From Rhizobiaceae bacterium (GTDB lineage: Bacteria > Pseudomonadota > Alphaproteobacteria > Rhizobiales > Rhizobiaceae): a DNA stretch of 64,000 bases. This document shows, one piece after another, positions 55,555 through 64,000 of this stretch. The position numbers and the translations under genes are program-made. The notes beneath the pieces are model-generated. The model was not told where the DNA came from. It was given only the letters and a program-made list of their open reading frames with translations, and made no database searches. Position 1 is the stretch's first letter. Every line of letters begins with the position of its first letter. Location of the stretch: NCBI GenBank assembly GCA_019635775.1, contig JAHBYU010000003.1:1-64000 (forward strand), in the 5' to 3' direction.

Positions 55555-55791
55555 CTAGAAGGCGCGGAAAGTCAGCGTGGTCAGCGACCTTACGATCCCG
55601 GGAACGTTGGCGATGTGCTCGTTTATGAACTTGCCGATATCGTCCTCAGCCTCGATGTAGATCTTCATCAGCAGGTCGTACTCGCCGCTGGTGGAGTAAA
55701 GCTCGGAAACGATCTCGCGCTCGAACAGCGCATCGGCGACCTCATAGGTCTTTCCGGGCTGGCACTGGAGCTGCACAAATACGGCTCTCAT
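55555..55791 (-). CDS. stand-alone AsnC/Lrp ligand-binding domain
   Basis: The 78-residue protein consists only of the RAM (AsnC C-terminal) fold: MRAVFVQLQC...GEYDLLMKIYIEAEDDIGKFINEHIANVPGI. No DNA-binding helix-turn-helix is encoded. Such proteins may modulate full-length Lrp regulators or sense amino acids. ATG at 55791. It is in convergent orientation to the SH3 gene. Confidence 0.85.
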   Translation of the reverse strand: MRAVFVQLQCQPGKTYEVADALFEREIVSELYSTSGEYDLLMKIYIEAEDDIGKFINEHIANVPGIVRSLTTLTFRAF

Positions 55792-55877
55792 CGAGGTTTT
55801 TCCATTGCAGACGCCGATGTTTCGTTCGGCGCCTCGTTTCCTTCAAGGCTAGTCGATAGCCCGTTGACCTCTTGCTT

Positions 55878-56708
55878 TCAATCCGCCAGCACGGCGCACG
55901 TCAAGGGGTGTTCGGATTCGGTGAGCCCGTCAATGACGTTGAAGTGGTGCCGGTCCGGCTCGACAACAAGCGCTGTCGCGCCGCCGGTTCCGATCCAGCA
56001 ATTGGCCAGCAATTCGCTCTGGCGGATGAATTCGGAGCGTTCCGCGCCGCCGACCCAGAACGTCACCGGGATGCCCTCGAGCGGGTCGAGGAAGATCGGG
56101 CTTTCGGATCTGGCCTCTGCGGCGTCGATCTTGAGCGTCTCGTTCAAGCCCGTCCGCATCAGCGGCCGCAGGTCATGCAGGCCGGAAATGGACACGACGC
56201 CGCGGATACGTTGGCGGACGCGATCGGAAAGCGGGGTATCTGCGCACACCATGCGGGTTGCGAGATGCCCGCCCGCCGAATGGCCGGCGATCCGGATCGG
56301 GCCAGCGACCATGCCGGCTATCTTTTCGACGGCCTGACCGATCTCCTTCGTTATACCGGCGATCCGGTTTTCCGGGCAAAGCGTGTAGGTCGGCATGGCC
56401 ACGGTATAACCCCGCTCCACCGGTCCCTTTGCGAGATGGGACCAGAAGCGCTGGTCGAATTTCATCCAGTAACCGCCGTGAATGAAGATGACGAGACCTC
56501 TTGAATCCATGTCAGGGAGGAAGAGGTCGAAGCGATTGCTCGAGCCGCTACCATATTTGACATCCAGCCTGGCCTTGCCGGCAGCGGCTCGTTCTTCGCG
56601 CCATGCCTTTGCAGGCCCAGCCCACGCGTCTGGCCAGCGATCCCCGCCGGCGATATGCGCGCCGTTGGTATAGGCGTCATCCCAGTTCAAAATGCGATGG
56701 TGGTACAT
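55878..56708 (-). CDS. alpha/beta hydrolase, kynurenine formamidase-like
   Basis: The product is 276 residues from ATG 56708, with GGAGGAACG upstream; the long frame adds 40 residues without support. The HGGYW oxyanion motif is at 77-81 and nucleophile Ser144 in GHSAGGH; an acid Asp and the His in PDRHHFNVI complete the triad. This is the esterase/N-formylkynurenine formamidase group. The neighbouring DUF1989-GcvT fusion suggests a linked role in an amine, formamide or one-carbon route, but no tryptophan-pathway gene is nearby. Confidence 0.8.
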   Translation of the reverse strand: MYHHRILNWDDAYTNGAHIAGGDRWPDAWAGPAKAWREERAAAGKARLDVKYGSGSSNRFDLFLPDMDSRGLVIFIHGGYWMKFDQRFWSHLAKGPVERGYTVAMPTYTLCPENRIAGITKEIGQAVEKIAGMVAGPIRIAGHSAGGHLATRMVCADTPLSDRVRQRIRGVVSISGLHDLRPLMRTGLNETLKIDAAEARSESPIFLDPLEGIPVTFWVGGAERSEFIRQSELLANCWIGTGGATALVVEPDRHHFNVIDGLTESEHPLTCAVLAD

Positions 56709-56856
56709 GCCGTTCCTCCGAAGGATCGCTTCATAGCCTCTGACGCGCGCCGTGTCATCGGGAGTAAGCTTGCCCGAACCGTGGGGCTTCGATATTCTCT
56801 CCATTAAAATAATGTTCCGCTGAAGCAACTTCGGCGGGCGTCAGGGATGATATCGA

Positions 56857-59226
56857 ATGCCTGAGCCAAGTTACCCCCCTGTTATACCTGGCCCGCCGCG
56901 GGCGAGTTCGATTGTGTTGCCTGGCGTATTTTCGCTTGGTGCGGGCAACGAGCGGTATGTTGTTGTTGGCGGTGGCGCCTTGCTGATCGAGGTCGAGGCC
57001 GGCGACCGGGTGACTGTTGTGAACACCGAAGGCGGGCAGCCCTGCGAGCTTGTCGGGGTGGGATCTGACGGTAAGGCGGATGCCGGGCTTGTGGGGGTTG
57101 CGGCCAACAGCCATGCGGCGGGGCTGAAGGCGCTGCTGCTTTCGGGCGAGGAGAGCCTGTTGCAGTTCCGCAGGAAGATCGAGCGGCGCGGGATCGAGCT
57201 TGCGGGTGCGCAGGCGGTTCGGCTGTTCGGCGAGGCGACGCCTGCTGGGAGCGAGGAGAGCTTCGTCGTGCAGCGTGCGGGTTCGCTCATCGTGGCAGCG
57301 CCCGGCGGACCGATGGCGCCCGATGGACAGGACACGGCAACGCCGCTGACGGTTCTGGTGCGGCGTGCGGCCGTCAATCCGGTGCGTCGGTTCGAACTGC
57401 CCGACCCGCTTGCCGACCCGGTACTCGACCAGCGGGTGAAGTCGATGACGGCGCAGGCCTATTTCGTGAAGGCCGGCGACTACATCCAGATCATTGACGT
57501 GGACGGCCGGCAGTGCACGGACTTCCAGTGCTTCTCGGCGCGCAAGTTGGACAAGGGGCGCGACCTCCCGCTCGACGTGACGACGACGCGCACGCTGATG
57601 GGATCGAGTTACCCCATGCCGGGGCTGTTCTCGAAGTACTACGACCAGGACATGGAGCCGCTGGTAGAGGTTGTGCAGGACACATGCGGCCGGCACGACG
57701 CCTTCGCGCTTGCCTGCGCTGCCAAATATTACGACGACATCGGCTATCCCGGACATCCCAACTGCTCGACCAACTTCAACACGGTGCTGGCCGAGCACGG
57801 CGTGACGCCGCGCGCCGGCTGGATGGCGGCGAACTTCTTCTTCAACACCGCCATCGACGCGCATGGGCTCGTCGTGTCCGACGAGCCGTGGTCGCGGCCG
57901 GGCGACTATGTGCTGATGCGCGCGCTGACGGACCTCGTCTGCGTCTCGTCGGCCTGTCCCGACGATACCTCTCCGGCCAATGGCTGGAACCTGACCGACA
58001 TCCACGTTCGCACCTATAGCGGGGCGGAGAAGTTCACACGAGCGATAGCCAGAAGAATGAGCCCGGACGCCGAACCCGTCATGACCCGCGAGACCGCCTT
58101 CCATTCACGCTTTGCGCGGCACACGCGCGACTTCATCGAATACAAGGGCTACTGGCTGGCCAACTCCTTCGCCAAGGCCGGACCGATCGAGGAATACTGG
58201 GCCTGCCGGGAGAAAGCGGTGGTGATGGATCTGTCGCCGCTCAGGAAGTTCGAGGTGACGGGACCGGATTCGCAGGCTCTGCTGCAATATGTGCTCACCC
58301 GCGACGTGAAGAAGCTGTCGGTCGGCCAGGTGGTCTATTCCTCGATGTGCTACAAGCATGGCGGCATGATCGACGACGGCACGCTACTGAGGCTTGGGCA
58401 GGACAATTTCCGGTGGATCGGCGGCGATGACTTCAGCGGCACATGGCTGCGCCAGCAGGCAGAGAAGCTCGGCCTGAAGGTCATGGTCCGTTCCTCCACG
58501 GACCAGATGCACAACATCGCGGTGCAGGGGCCGAAGAGCCGCGACATCCTGAAGGAGATCATCTGGACATCGCCGAAGCAGCCGTCGATGGACGAACTGG
58601 AATGGTTCCGCTTTGCGGTGGCGCGCATCGGCGACGCGCAAGGGGTACCGGTGGTCGTCTCGCGCACTGGTTACACGGGCGAACTCGGCTACGAGATCTT
58701 CTGCCACCCGCGCGACGCCGAGACGGTGTTCGACGCCGTGTGGGAGGCCGGCCAGCCCCACGGCCTGAAGCCGATGGGCATGGCTGCGCTCGACATGGTG
58801 CGCATCGAGGCGGGCCTTGCCTTCGCCGGCCATGAGTTCACCGACGACACCGATCCGTTCGAGGCAGGCGTCGGCTTCACCGTGCCGCTCAAGTCCAAGC
58901 CCGACGACTTCATCGGCCGCGACGCGCTGATCCGCCGCAAGGAACATCCCGCCCGCAAGCTCGTCGGGCTGGAGATCGATGGCAACGTCAATGTCGGCCA
59001 CGGCGATTGCGTCCATGTCGGCCGGCCGCAGATCGGCGTCGTCACCTCATCCATGCGCTCGCCCGTGCTGGGCAAGAACATCGCGCTCGCCCGCGTCGAC
59101 GTCGCGCATTCCGAACCCGGCACAAAGGTCGAGATCGGAAAGCTCGACGGCCACCAGAAGCGCCTGCCCGCAACCATCGTAACGTTCCCACACTTCGACC
59201 CGCAAAAAACAAGGCCAAGATCGTAA
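56857..59226 (+). CDS. DUF1989-like/DUF1989/GcvT three-module fusion
   Basis: The 789-residue product has three parts. Residues about 20-170 carry a diverged DUF1989-like module with VEAGDRVTVVNTEGGQPCEL. About 185-385 is a DUF1989 (urea-carboxylase-associated) domain with the parallel VKAGDYIQIIDVDGRQCTD and metal-type Cys/His in DTCGRHDAF and GHPNCSTNF. From about 405 a GcvT-type folate-binding aminomethyltransferase follows (FEVTGPDSQALLQYV, TGYTGELGYEIF, IEAGLAFAGHEF). It may transfer a one-carbon unit from an N-methyl or glycine-like donor to tetrahydrofolate. No gcvH or gcvP is near, so it is not canonical GcvT. Confidence 0.88.
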   Translation: MPEPSYPPVIPGPPRASSIVLPGVFSLGAGNERYVVVGGGALLIEVEAGDRVTVVNTEGGQPCELVGVGSDGKADAGLVGVAANSHAAGLKALLLSGEESLLQFRRKIERRGIELAGAQAVRLFGEATPAGSEESFVVQRAGSLIVAAPGGPMAPDGQDTATPLTVLVRRAAVNPVRRFELPDPLADPVLDQRVKSMTAQAYFVKAGDYIQIIDVDGRQCTDFQCFSARKLDKGRDLPLDVTTTRTLMGSSYPMPGLFSKYYDQDMEPLVEVVQDTCGRHDAFALACAAKYYDDIGYPGHPNCSTNFNTVLAEHGVTPRAGWMAANFFFNTAIDAHGLVVSDEPWSRPGDYVLMRALTDLVCVSSACPDDTSPANGWNLTDIHVRTYSGAEKFTRAIARRMSPDAEPVMTRETAFHSRFARHTRDFIEYKGYWLANSFAKAGPIEEYWACREKAVVMDLSPLRKFEVTGPDSQALLQYVLTRDVKKLSVGQVVYSSMCYKHGGMIDDGTLLRLGQDNFRWIGGDDFSGTWLRQQAEKLGLKVMVRSSTDQMHNIAVQGPKSRDILKEIIWTSPKQPSMDELEWFRFAVARIGDAQGVPVVVSRTGYTGELGYEIFCHPRDAETVFDAVWEAGQPHGLKPMGMAALDMVRIEAGLAFAGHEFTDDTDPFEAGVGFTVPLKSKPDDFIGRDALIRRKEHPARKLVGLEIDGNVNVGHGDCVHVGRPQIGVVTSSMRSPVLGKNIALARVDVAHSEPGTKVEIGKLDGHQKRLPATIVTFPHFDPQKTRPRS

Positions 59227-59233
59227 GCGGATG

Positions 59234-60247
59234 CTAACGGATGGCCGAGAAGACCCGGAAGCCGTTCTCGTTGCGAAGCTCATCGACTTTCCGGAAGGAA
59301 GCCTTGATGACCGGTTCGTAAGGCAGGCCGCGGTTTGCGACCATCAGCAACTTCCCGCCGGGCTTCAGCGCTGACGCCGCCCGGCCGATCATGGCTTGGC
59401 CGATACCAGGTTCGGCAGCACGGCCCTGATGGAAAGGCGGGTTCATGACGATGAGGTCGTATTTCCGCTCGACCGGCTCGCCGACCAGATCCTGCCAGAA
59501 AAAGCCGAATGCCGGTGGCTGCGGCAGGTCGGCAAGGTTGCGCCTGGCGGCTTCCAGCGATTCATAGTCGGCTTCGTAAAGGTCGATCGACGCAAGCCCC
59601 TTGGTGCGTTCCGCGAGCATCGCCGACAGATAGCCCCAGCCGGCGCCGAAATCGGCAGCAGCGCCCTTGCCCGTTTCGGGCAGGCACTCCACCAGCAGGT
59701 TCGATCCCGTATCGAGCCGTTCGTGCGAGAACATGCCGGGCGCGGTCGTGTAGCGGTTTTCGACGAGGACAGGCGGCGACCGCAGCACGGCGACGCGTGA
59801 CGTGTCCTCTGGTCGCCTGAACCAGAACGCGACGCCATGATGCTTCGGCAGCGAATCGTCGGTTCCCACGAGCTTGTTGACGCGCTTGCGAAGCGACCCG
59901 ATGCCGTCTTCGTTGCTGCCGGCAACCACGATCAATCCACCCGGTACGACGCGTTCCACGGCCTCGGCGATCCAGTTCTCGTTCTGGCCGCGGTGCCGAC
60001 CTGCGAGCACGAGCGCGCCATCGTAGCCCGATCCCTCAGGGAGTGCCGATATCGTGTTTCCCGACGCTTCAAGAGCGCGAAAATGCGGACGAAACCCCTG
60101 GACGAGATGCAGGGTCGCCGCGAACCCTTCGGGCGCATGAAATCCGGGCTCCGCGCCTAGGAACAGTAACCGTTCACCACCTGCCGAGGCAAGCGTGCCG
60201 CTTTCGAACGGGTAAAACAGCGTGGCGAGGGGGCGACTTGGCTTCAT
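59234..60247 (-). CDS. RsmC-like class I methyltransferase
   Basis: The product is 337 residues from the Met beginning MKPSRPLATLFYPF (upstream in-frame Met would add 15). It has SAM motif I AADFGAGWGYLSAML and the catalytic NPPFHQG. The two-domain length and motifs fit 16S rRNA (guanine-1207-N2)-methyltransferase RsmC or close RlmG relatives. It lies between unrelated genes in convergent position to the GcvT fusion. Confidence 0.85.
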   Translation of the reverse strand: MKPSRPLATLFYPFESGTLASAGGERLLFLGAEPGFHAPEGFAATLHLVQGFRPHFRALEASGNTISALPEGSGYDGALVLAGRHRGQNENWIAEAVERVVPGGLIVVAGSNEDGIGSLRKRVNKLVGTDDSLPKHHGVAFWFRRPEDTSRVAVLRSPPVLVENRYTTAPGMFSHERLDTGSNLLVECLPETGKGAAADFGAGWGYLSAMLAERTKGLASIDLYEADYESLEAARRNLADLPQPPAFGFFWQDLVGEPVERKYDLIVMNPPFHQGRAAEPGIGQAMIGRAASALKPGGKLLMVANRGLPYEPVIKASFRKVDELRNENGFRVFSAIR

Positions 60248-60351
60248 GTTATGCTGGATCCGTTTCGTGCTGGACCTTCGGCTAACCGCCAATGGCGCAG
60301 GACGCTTCTTCGTGCACCGTGTAGACTGCGACGCGAACCGAGGAAACCATC

Positions 60352-61431
60352 ATGTGGCGCGACCGGCGTGTTCTCGATCTTTTTGGCATCAAACACCCGA
60401 TCCTTCTAGCGCCGATGGCAGGCCCGGTTTTGTCAGAAATGGCGATCGCTGTCGCAAAGGAGGGCGGGCTTGGCTCCCTTCCTTCGGCCATGCTGAGCCC
60501 CGAACAGACCCGCACTGAAATGGAAAAATTCCGCGCGGCTGTGAAGGCCCCGGTCAATCTCAACTTCTTCTGTCATACGCCCCCGGCACAGGACGAGAAG
60601 CGCGAGGCGGCATGGCGAGCTAGACTGGCACCTTACTACGACGAGTTGGACATAGATCCCGCGGCGCCGATTCCTGTCTCCAGCCGTACGCCCTTCGACG
60701 AAAATCTTTGCCAGATGGTCGAGCAACTGCGACCCGAAGTCGTCAGCTTTCATTTCGGCCTGCCGCCGGAGGTGCTGGTCGCCCGCGTCAAGGCGTCCGG
60801 AGCAAAGGTCATATCTTCCGCGACGACGATCCGCGAGGCGATCTGGCTGGAGGAACGAGGCTGTGACGCGATCATTGCGCAGGGTTCCGAGGCTGGAGGA
60901 CACAGGGGTATTTTCCTCTCTAAACACACCGATCGGCAGGTCGGCACAATGGCTCTTGTCCCCCAGATGGTTGACGCAGTGAAGGTTCCGGTGATCGCCG
61001 CTGGAGGCATAGCCGACGGGCGTGGCATCGTCGCCGCACTGGCGCTCGGCGCTTCGGCCGTGCAGATCGGCACGGCCTATCTGTTCTGCCCGGAGGCCAA
61101 GGTCAACGCACCGCACCGGGCCGCGCTCAAGGCTGCATGGGATGATGACACCGTTCTGACGCGCGTCTTCACCGGACGGCCGGCGCGCGGGATCGCAAAC
61201 CGAATCGTGAGCGAGATCGGCGCGATGTCTGATTTGCCACCCGAGTTCCCGCTCGCCGGAGGAACGATCATGCCGTTGCGCGGCAAGGCGGAGCCGGCCG
61301 GCTCCGGGGATTTCACGCCGCTCTGGTCTGGGCAAGCGATGCGGCTTGGCCGCGAGATGCCGGCGACGGAACTGACCAGGACACTCGTTGAGGAAACGCA
61401 GGCGCGATTGCGCCAGATGACGCCTGGCTGA
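60352..61431 (+). CDS. nitronate monooxygenase
   Basis: The 359-residue FMN enzyme has DLFGIKHPILLAPMAGPVLSEMAIAVAKEGGLGSLPSAM and the catalytic-histidine motif QGSEAGGHRGIF. PVIAAGGIADGRG and ALGASAVQIGTAYLFCPEA bind FMN phosphate. It oxidises alkyl nitronates such as propionate 3-nitronate to carbonyl compounds and nitrite. A strong shared terminator follows. Confidence 0.9.
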   Translation: MWRDRRVLDLFGIKHPILLAPMAGPVLSEMAIAVAKEGGLGSLPSAMLSPEQTRTEMEKFRAAVKAPVNLNFFCHTPPAQDEKREAAWRARLAPYYDELDIDPAAPIPVSSRTPFDENLCQMVEQLRPEVVSFHFGLPPEVLVARVKASGAKVISSATTIREAIWLEERGCDAIIAQGSEAGGHRGIFLSKHTDRQVGTMALVPQMVDAVKVPVIAAGGIADGRGIVAALALGASAVQIGTAYLFCPEAKVNAPHRAALKAAWDDDTVLTRVFTGRPARGIANRIVSEIGAMSDLPPEFPLAGGTIMPLRGKAEPAGSGDFTPLWSGQAMRLGREMPATELTRTLVEETQARLRQMTPG

Positions 61432-61437
61432 AATAAG

Positions 61438-61465
61438 AAAGGGCGCAGCTTTTGCTGCGCCCTTT
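61438..61465. terminator. bidirectional terminator between nmo and pnp
   Basis: AAAGGGCGCAGC-TTTT-GCTGCGCCCTTT is a 12-base perfect hairpin between the convergent nitronate monooxygenase and pnp genes. A/T pairs at its base supply T runs in both directions. Confidence 0.85.
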
Positions 61466-61490
61466 GAAGCAATCCGAACGTTGCGGAATA

Positions 61491-63650
61491 TCAGGCAGCG
61501 CTTTCCGCGCCTTCATCACCCTCGGCCTTCTTCTCGGGCTTAGGCAGTTCCTTGCCAGTGGTCTGGTCGACGACTTTCATCGACAGGCGGACCTTGCCGC
61601 GCTCATCAAAGCCCATGAGCTTGACGAAGACCTTCTGGCCTTCCTTGACCACGTCCGACGTCTTGGCGACGCGGTCGTTGGCGAGCTGGGAGATGTGAAC
61701 GAGGCCGTCCTTCGGACCGAAGAAGTTGACGAAGGCGCCGAAGTCGGCGGTCTTCACCACGGTGCCTTCGTAGATCTCGCCGACTTCCGGCTCGGCCACG
61801 ATGGTGTGGATCCACTTCTTGGCCGCTTCGATCTCCTTGGCGTTCGACGAAGCGATCTTCACCGTGCCGTCGTCCTCGATGTTGATCTTGGCACCGGTCT
61901 TCTCGACGATCTCGCGGATCACCTTGCCGCCGGAACCGATGACATCGCGGATCTTGTCCGTCGGAACATGCATGACCTCGATGCGCGGCGCGAATTCACC
62001 GAGTTCGGCGCGTGCGCCGGAAAGCGCATTGCCCATCTCGCCGAGGATGTACTCGCGTCCACCCTTGGCCTGGTCGAGCGCCACCTTCATGATCTCTTCG
62101 GTGATGCCGCTGATCTTGATGTCCATTTGCAGCGAGGTGATGCCGTCACGCGTGCCGGCCACCTTGAAGTCCATGTCGCCGAGATGGTCTTCGTCGCCGA
62201 GGATGTCGGAGAGCACCGCGAAGCGCTCGCCTTCCTTGATCAGGCCCATCGCGATGCCGGCCACCGGCTTGGTGAGAGGAACGCCCGCATCCATCAGCGC
62301 CAGCGAGGTGCCGCAGACGGTTGCCATCGAGGACGAGCCGTTCGACTCAGTGATCTCGGAGACGACGCGTAGCGTGTAGGGGAACTGCTCGGCTGCCGGA
62401 AGCATCGGGCGAATTGCGCGCCAGGCGAGCTTGCCGTGGCCGATCTCGCGACGGCCTGGCGAACCCATGCGGCCTGTTTCGCCGACGGAATAGGGCGGGA
62501 AGTTATAGTGGAGAAGGAACTTCTCCTTGTACATGCCGGTCAGGCTGTCGACGTACTGCTCGTCTTCGCCGGTGCCGAGCGTGGCAACAACCAGCGCCTG
62601 GGTCTCGCCCCGCGTGAACAGCGCCGAGCCGTGGGTGCGCGGCAGAATGCCGACTTCCGACACGATCTTGCGGACCGTCGAGAGGTCGCGGCCGTCGATG
62701 CGCGATGCAGTGTCGAGGATGTTCCAGCGCACGATCTTGGCCTGGAGTTCCTTGAACACCGTGGCGACCTGCTCGGCCGACCATGCGGTTTCTTCTGCAC
62801 CTTCCGGCAGCAGCGTTGCCTTGACCTTGGCCTTGGCTGCGTCGACGGCGGCGTAGCGGGCCTGCTTGTCGACATTCTTGTAGGCAGCGCGCAGTTCGTC
62901 CTCGACAAGGCCGAGCATGGTGCTCTCGAGTTCGGAAAGATCTTTAACCTGATGGTCGCGCGGCTCCTTGGCGGCGACTTCCGCCAGCTTGATGATCGCG
63001 TCGATCACCGGCTGGAAGCCCTTGTGACCGAACATGACGGCGCCGAGCATGATATCCTCGGGAAGCTCTTGGGCTTCCGATTCAACCATCAGGACGGCTT
63101 CACCCGTGCCGGCGACCACAAGGTCGAGCTTGGACTCAGGCATCGTGTCGATATGCGGGTTGAGCACATACTCGCCGTTGATGTAGCCGACGCGTGCGCC
63201 GCCGACCGGGCCCATGAAGGGCACGCCCGAAAGTGTCAGCGCGGCCGAGGTTGCGACGATCGACAGGATGTCCGGATCGTTTTCCATGTCGTGCTGCAGG
63301 ACCGTTACCACGATCTGCGTGTCGTTCTTGTAGCCTTCCGCGAAGAGCGGGCGGATCGGACGGTCGATGAGGCGGGAAACCAGCGTTTCCTTCTCGGAGG
63401 GCCGGCCTTCGCGCTTGAAGTATCCGCCGGGAATCTTGCCTGCGGCGAATGTCTTTTCCTGATAGTTTACGGTCAACGGAAAGAAGTCGAAGCCGGGCTT
63501 GGGTTCCTTGGCCGAGACGACCGTGGCGAGAACGACCGTTTCGCCGTAGGTGGCAAGCACTGCGCCGTCAGCCTGGCGGGCGATCTTGCCGGTTTCGAGG
63601 ATGAGCGGACGACCGCCCCATTCAATTTCCACTTTATGTTGCTTGAACAT
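61491..63650 (-). CDS. pnp: polyribonucleotide nucleotidyltransferase
   Basis: The product is 719 residues from ATG 63650 ([13 protein letters not shown]). Two RNase PH domains, a KH domain with [11 protein letters not shown] and a C-terminal S1 domain ([20 protein letters not shown]) are in order. It degrades RNA from the 3' end with phosphate, normally in the degradosome. It follows rpsO on the minus strand, the usual bacterial order. Confidence 0.97.
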   Translation of the reverse strand: MFKQHKVEIEWGGRPLILETGKIARQADGAVLATYGETVVLATVVSAKEPKPGFDFFPLTVNYQEKTFAAGKIPGGYFKREGRPSEKETLVSRLIDRPIRPLFAEGYKNDTQIVVTVLQHDMENDPDILSIVATSAALTLSGVPFMGPVGGARVGYINGEYVLNPHIDTMPESKLDLVVAGTGEAVLMVESEAQELPEDIMLGAVMFGHKGFQPVIDAIIKLAEVAAKEPRDHQVKDLSELESTMLGLVEDELRAAYKNVDKQARYAAVDAAKAKVKATLLPEGAEETAWSAEQVATVFKELQAKIVRWNILDTASRIDGRDLSTVRKIVSEVGILPRTHGSALFTRGETQALVVATLGTGEDEQYVDSLTGMYKEKFLLHYNFPPYSVGETGRMGSPGRREIGHGKLAWRAIRPMLPAAEQFPYTLRVVSEITESNGSSSMATVCGTSLALMDAGVPLTKPVAGIAMGLIKEGERFAVLSDILGDEDHLGDMDFKVAGTRDGITSLQMDIKISGITEEIMKVALDQAKGGREYILGEMGNALSGARAELGEFAPRIEVMHVPTDKIRDVIGSGGKVIREIVEKTGAKINIEDDGTVKIASSNAKEIEAAKKWIHTIVAEPEVGEIYEGTVVKTADFGAFVNFFGPKDGLVHISQLANDRVAKTSDVVKEGQKVFVKLMGFDERGKVRLSMKVVDQTTGKELPKPEKKAEGDEGAESAA

Positions 63651-63878
63651 GTCTTGTCCTTGTGTAGGGGAAGAGCGGCGTAGCCTTTGCCACGCCGGCA
63701 ATCCCTTCCCTGGCTTCGTTCGGGCGAGCCACGGGCAAGACAACGGGAAGCTCGTTGAAAGCGGACATGTGCCCGAGCGTCCTGCAATCCTGCCCCATGA
63801 CCGTCCATGGGCGGCTCTCGCCGGACCCCTTCCGGTTCGAACCCTGTAGGCCGCTTTTTATCGCGGCCCGAATACGAA

Positions 63879-63902
63879 ACCGGCGCGCCGAAGCGCGCCG
63901 GT
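63879..63902 (-). terminator. hairpin after rpsO
   Basis: ACCGGCGCGC-CGAA-GCGCGCCGGT is a ten-base perfect stem seven bases after the rpsO stop, followed on the minus strand by TTTCGTATT. It is likely an intrinsic terminator or processing site between rpsO and pnp. Confidence 0.7.
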
Positions 63903-63908
63903 AAGCGG

Positions 63909-64000
63909 TTAGCGGCGAAGGCCGAGCTTATCGATCAGCGTCGAATAGCGGGCCTCGTCCTTGCGCTTGAGGTAGTCAAGCAGGCTACGGCGCTGCGAAA
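63909..64000 (-). CDS. rpsO: 30S ribosomal protein S15, 3' end only
   Basis: The minus strand from the window edge encodes SQRRSLLDYLKRKDEARYST and then LIDKLGLRR followed by TAA. This is the C terminus of ribosomal protein S15, about 29 codons. S15 binds the central domain of 16S rRNA. The rest of the gene lies beyond the window. Confidence 0.93.
   Translation of the reverse strand, partial: SQRRSLLDYLKRKDEARYSTLIDKLGLRR

Noticed and set aside
56857-59226. Canonical glycine-cleavage T protein (gcvT)
   Set aside because: The protein is twice the usual length with N-terminal DUF1989-type modules, and gcvH and gcvP are absent from the surroundings.

Overview
This 64-kb window is high-GC chromosomal DNA from an alphaproteobacterium of the Hyphomicrobiales (Rhizobiales), most like the Phyllobacteriaceae/Mesorhizobium-Aminobacter group. 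The evidence is an aglR-aglEFGAK alpha-glucoside locus, sitABCD with a divergent mur regulator, an actS-actR redox pair, a rhizobial-type iol cluster with iolC fused to a second domain, a perfect Irr iron control element, and a closing rpsO-pnp pair. I see no IS element, phage gene, CRISPR array, tRNA or rRNA. The region reads as stable core and catabolic chromosome.

Layout. 0.4-3.1 kb: ECF sigma factor, membrane anti-sigma factor and exported subtilisin-like protease in one overlapping operon. 3.1-11 kb: alpha-glucoside uptake and hydrolysis (LacI regulator, binding protein, two permeases, GH13 glucosidase, ATPase) with two matching LacI-type operators. 11-12.9 kb: membrane class III nucleotide cyclase. 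13-17.1 kb: SitABCD Mn/Fe importer and Mur, with a Mur-type palindrome between them. 17.2-21.4 kb: gnd, aldo/keto reductase, GH43 glycosidase. 21.4-23.8 kb: two divergent secreted S1-fold proteases. 23.8-28.3 kb: ActR, ActS and the helicase HrpB. 28.4-41.5 kb: sugar/cyclitol ABC importer, RpiR-type regulator, SDR, two Gfo/Idh/MocA dehydrogenases and iolC-D-E-(small membrane protein)-B, which together take up and degrade inositol-type cyclitols. 41.5-44.5 kb: TRAP transporter. 44.9-47.4 kb: DUF1045-phnM-phnN, a detached part of a phosphonate pathway. 47.4-53.3 kb: six-gene iron operon (irpA, bfd, bfr, di-haem DUF1111, second imelysin, Tat-exported DUF1513), with a perfect Irr box upstream shared with a divergent FAD reductase gene. 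54.9-61.4 kb: SH3 protein, stand-alone AsnC ligand domain, KynB-like hydrolase, a three-module DUF1989-like/DUF1989/GcvT fusion, an RsmC-like methyltransferase and a nitronate monooxygenase. 61.5-64 kb: pnp and the 3' end of rpsO.

The parts most likely to be under-described are the Irr-linked iron operon, which combines two periplasmic imelysins, a di-haem protein and bacterioferritin; the triple-module GcvT fusion; the sigma/anti-sigma/subtilase unit; and a 20-bp perfect palindrome inside the sitB reading frame. Several start codons were moved inward from the longest reading frame on ribosome-site, signal-peptide or family-length grounds; these are noted per gene.
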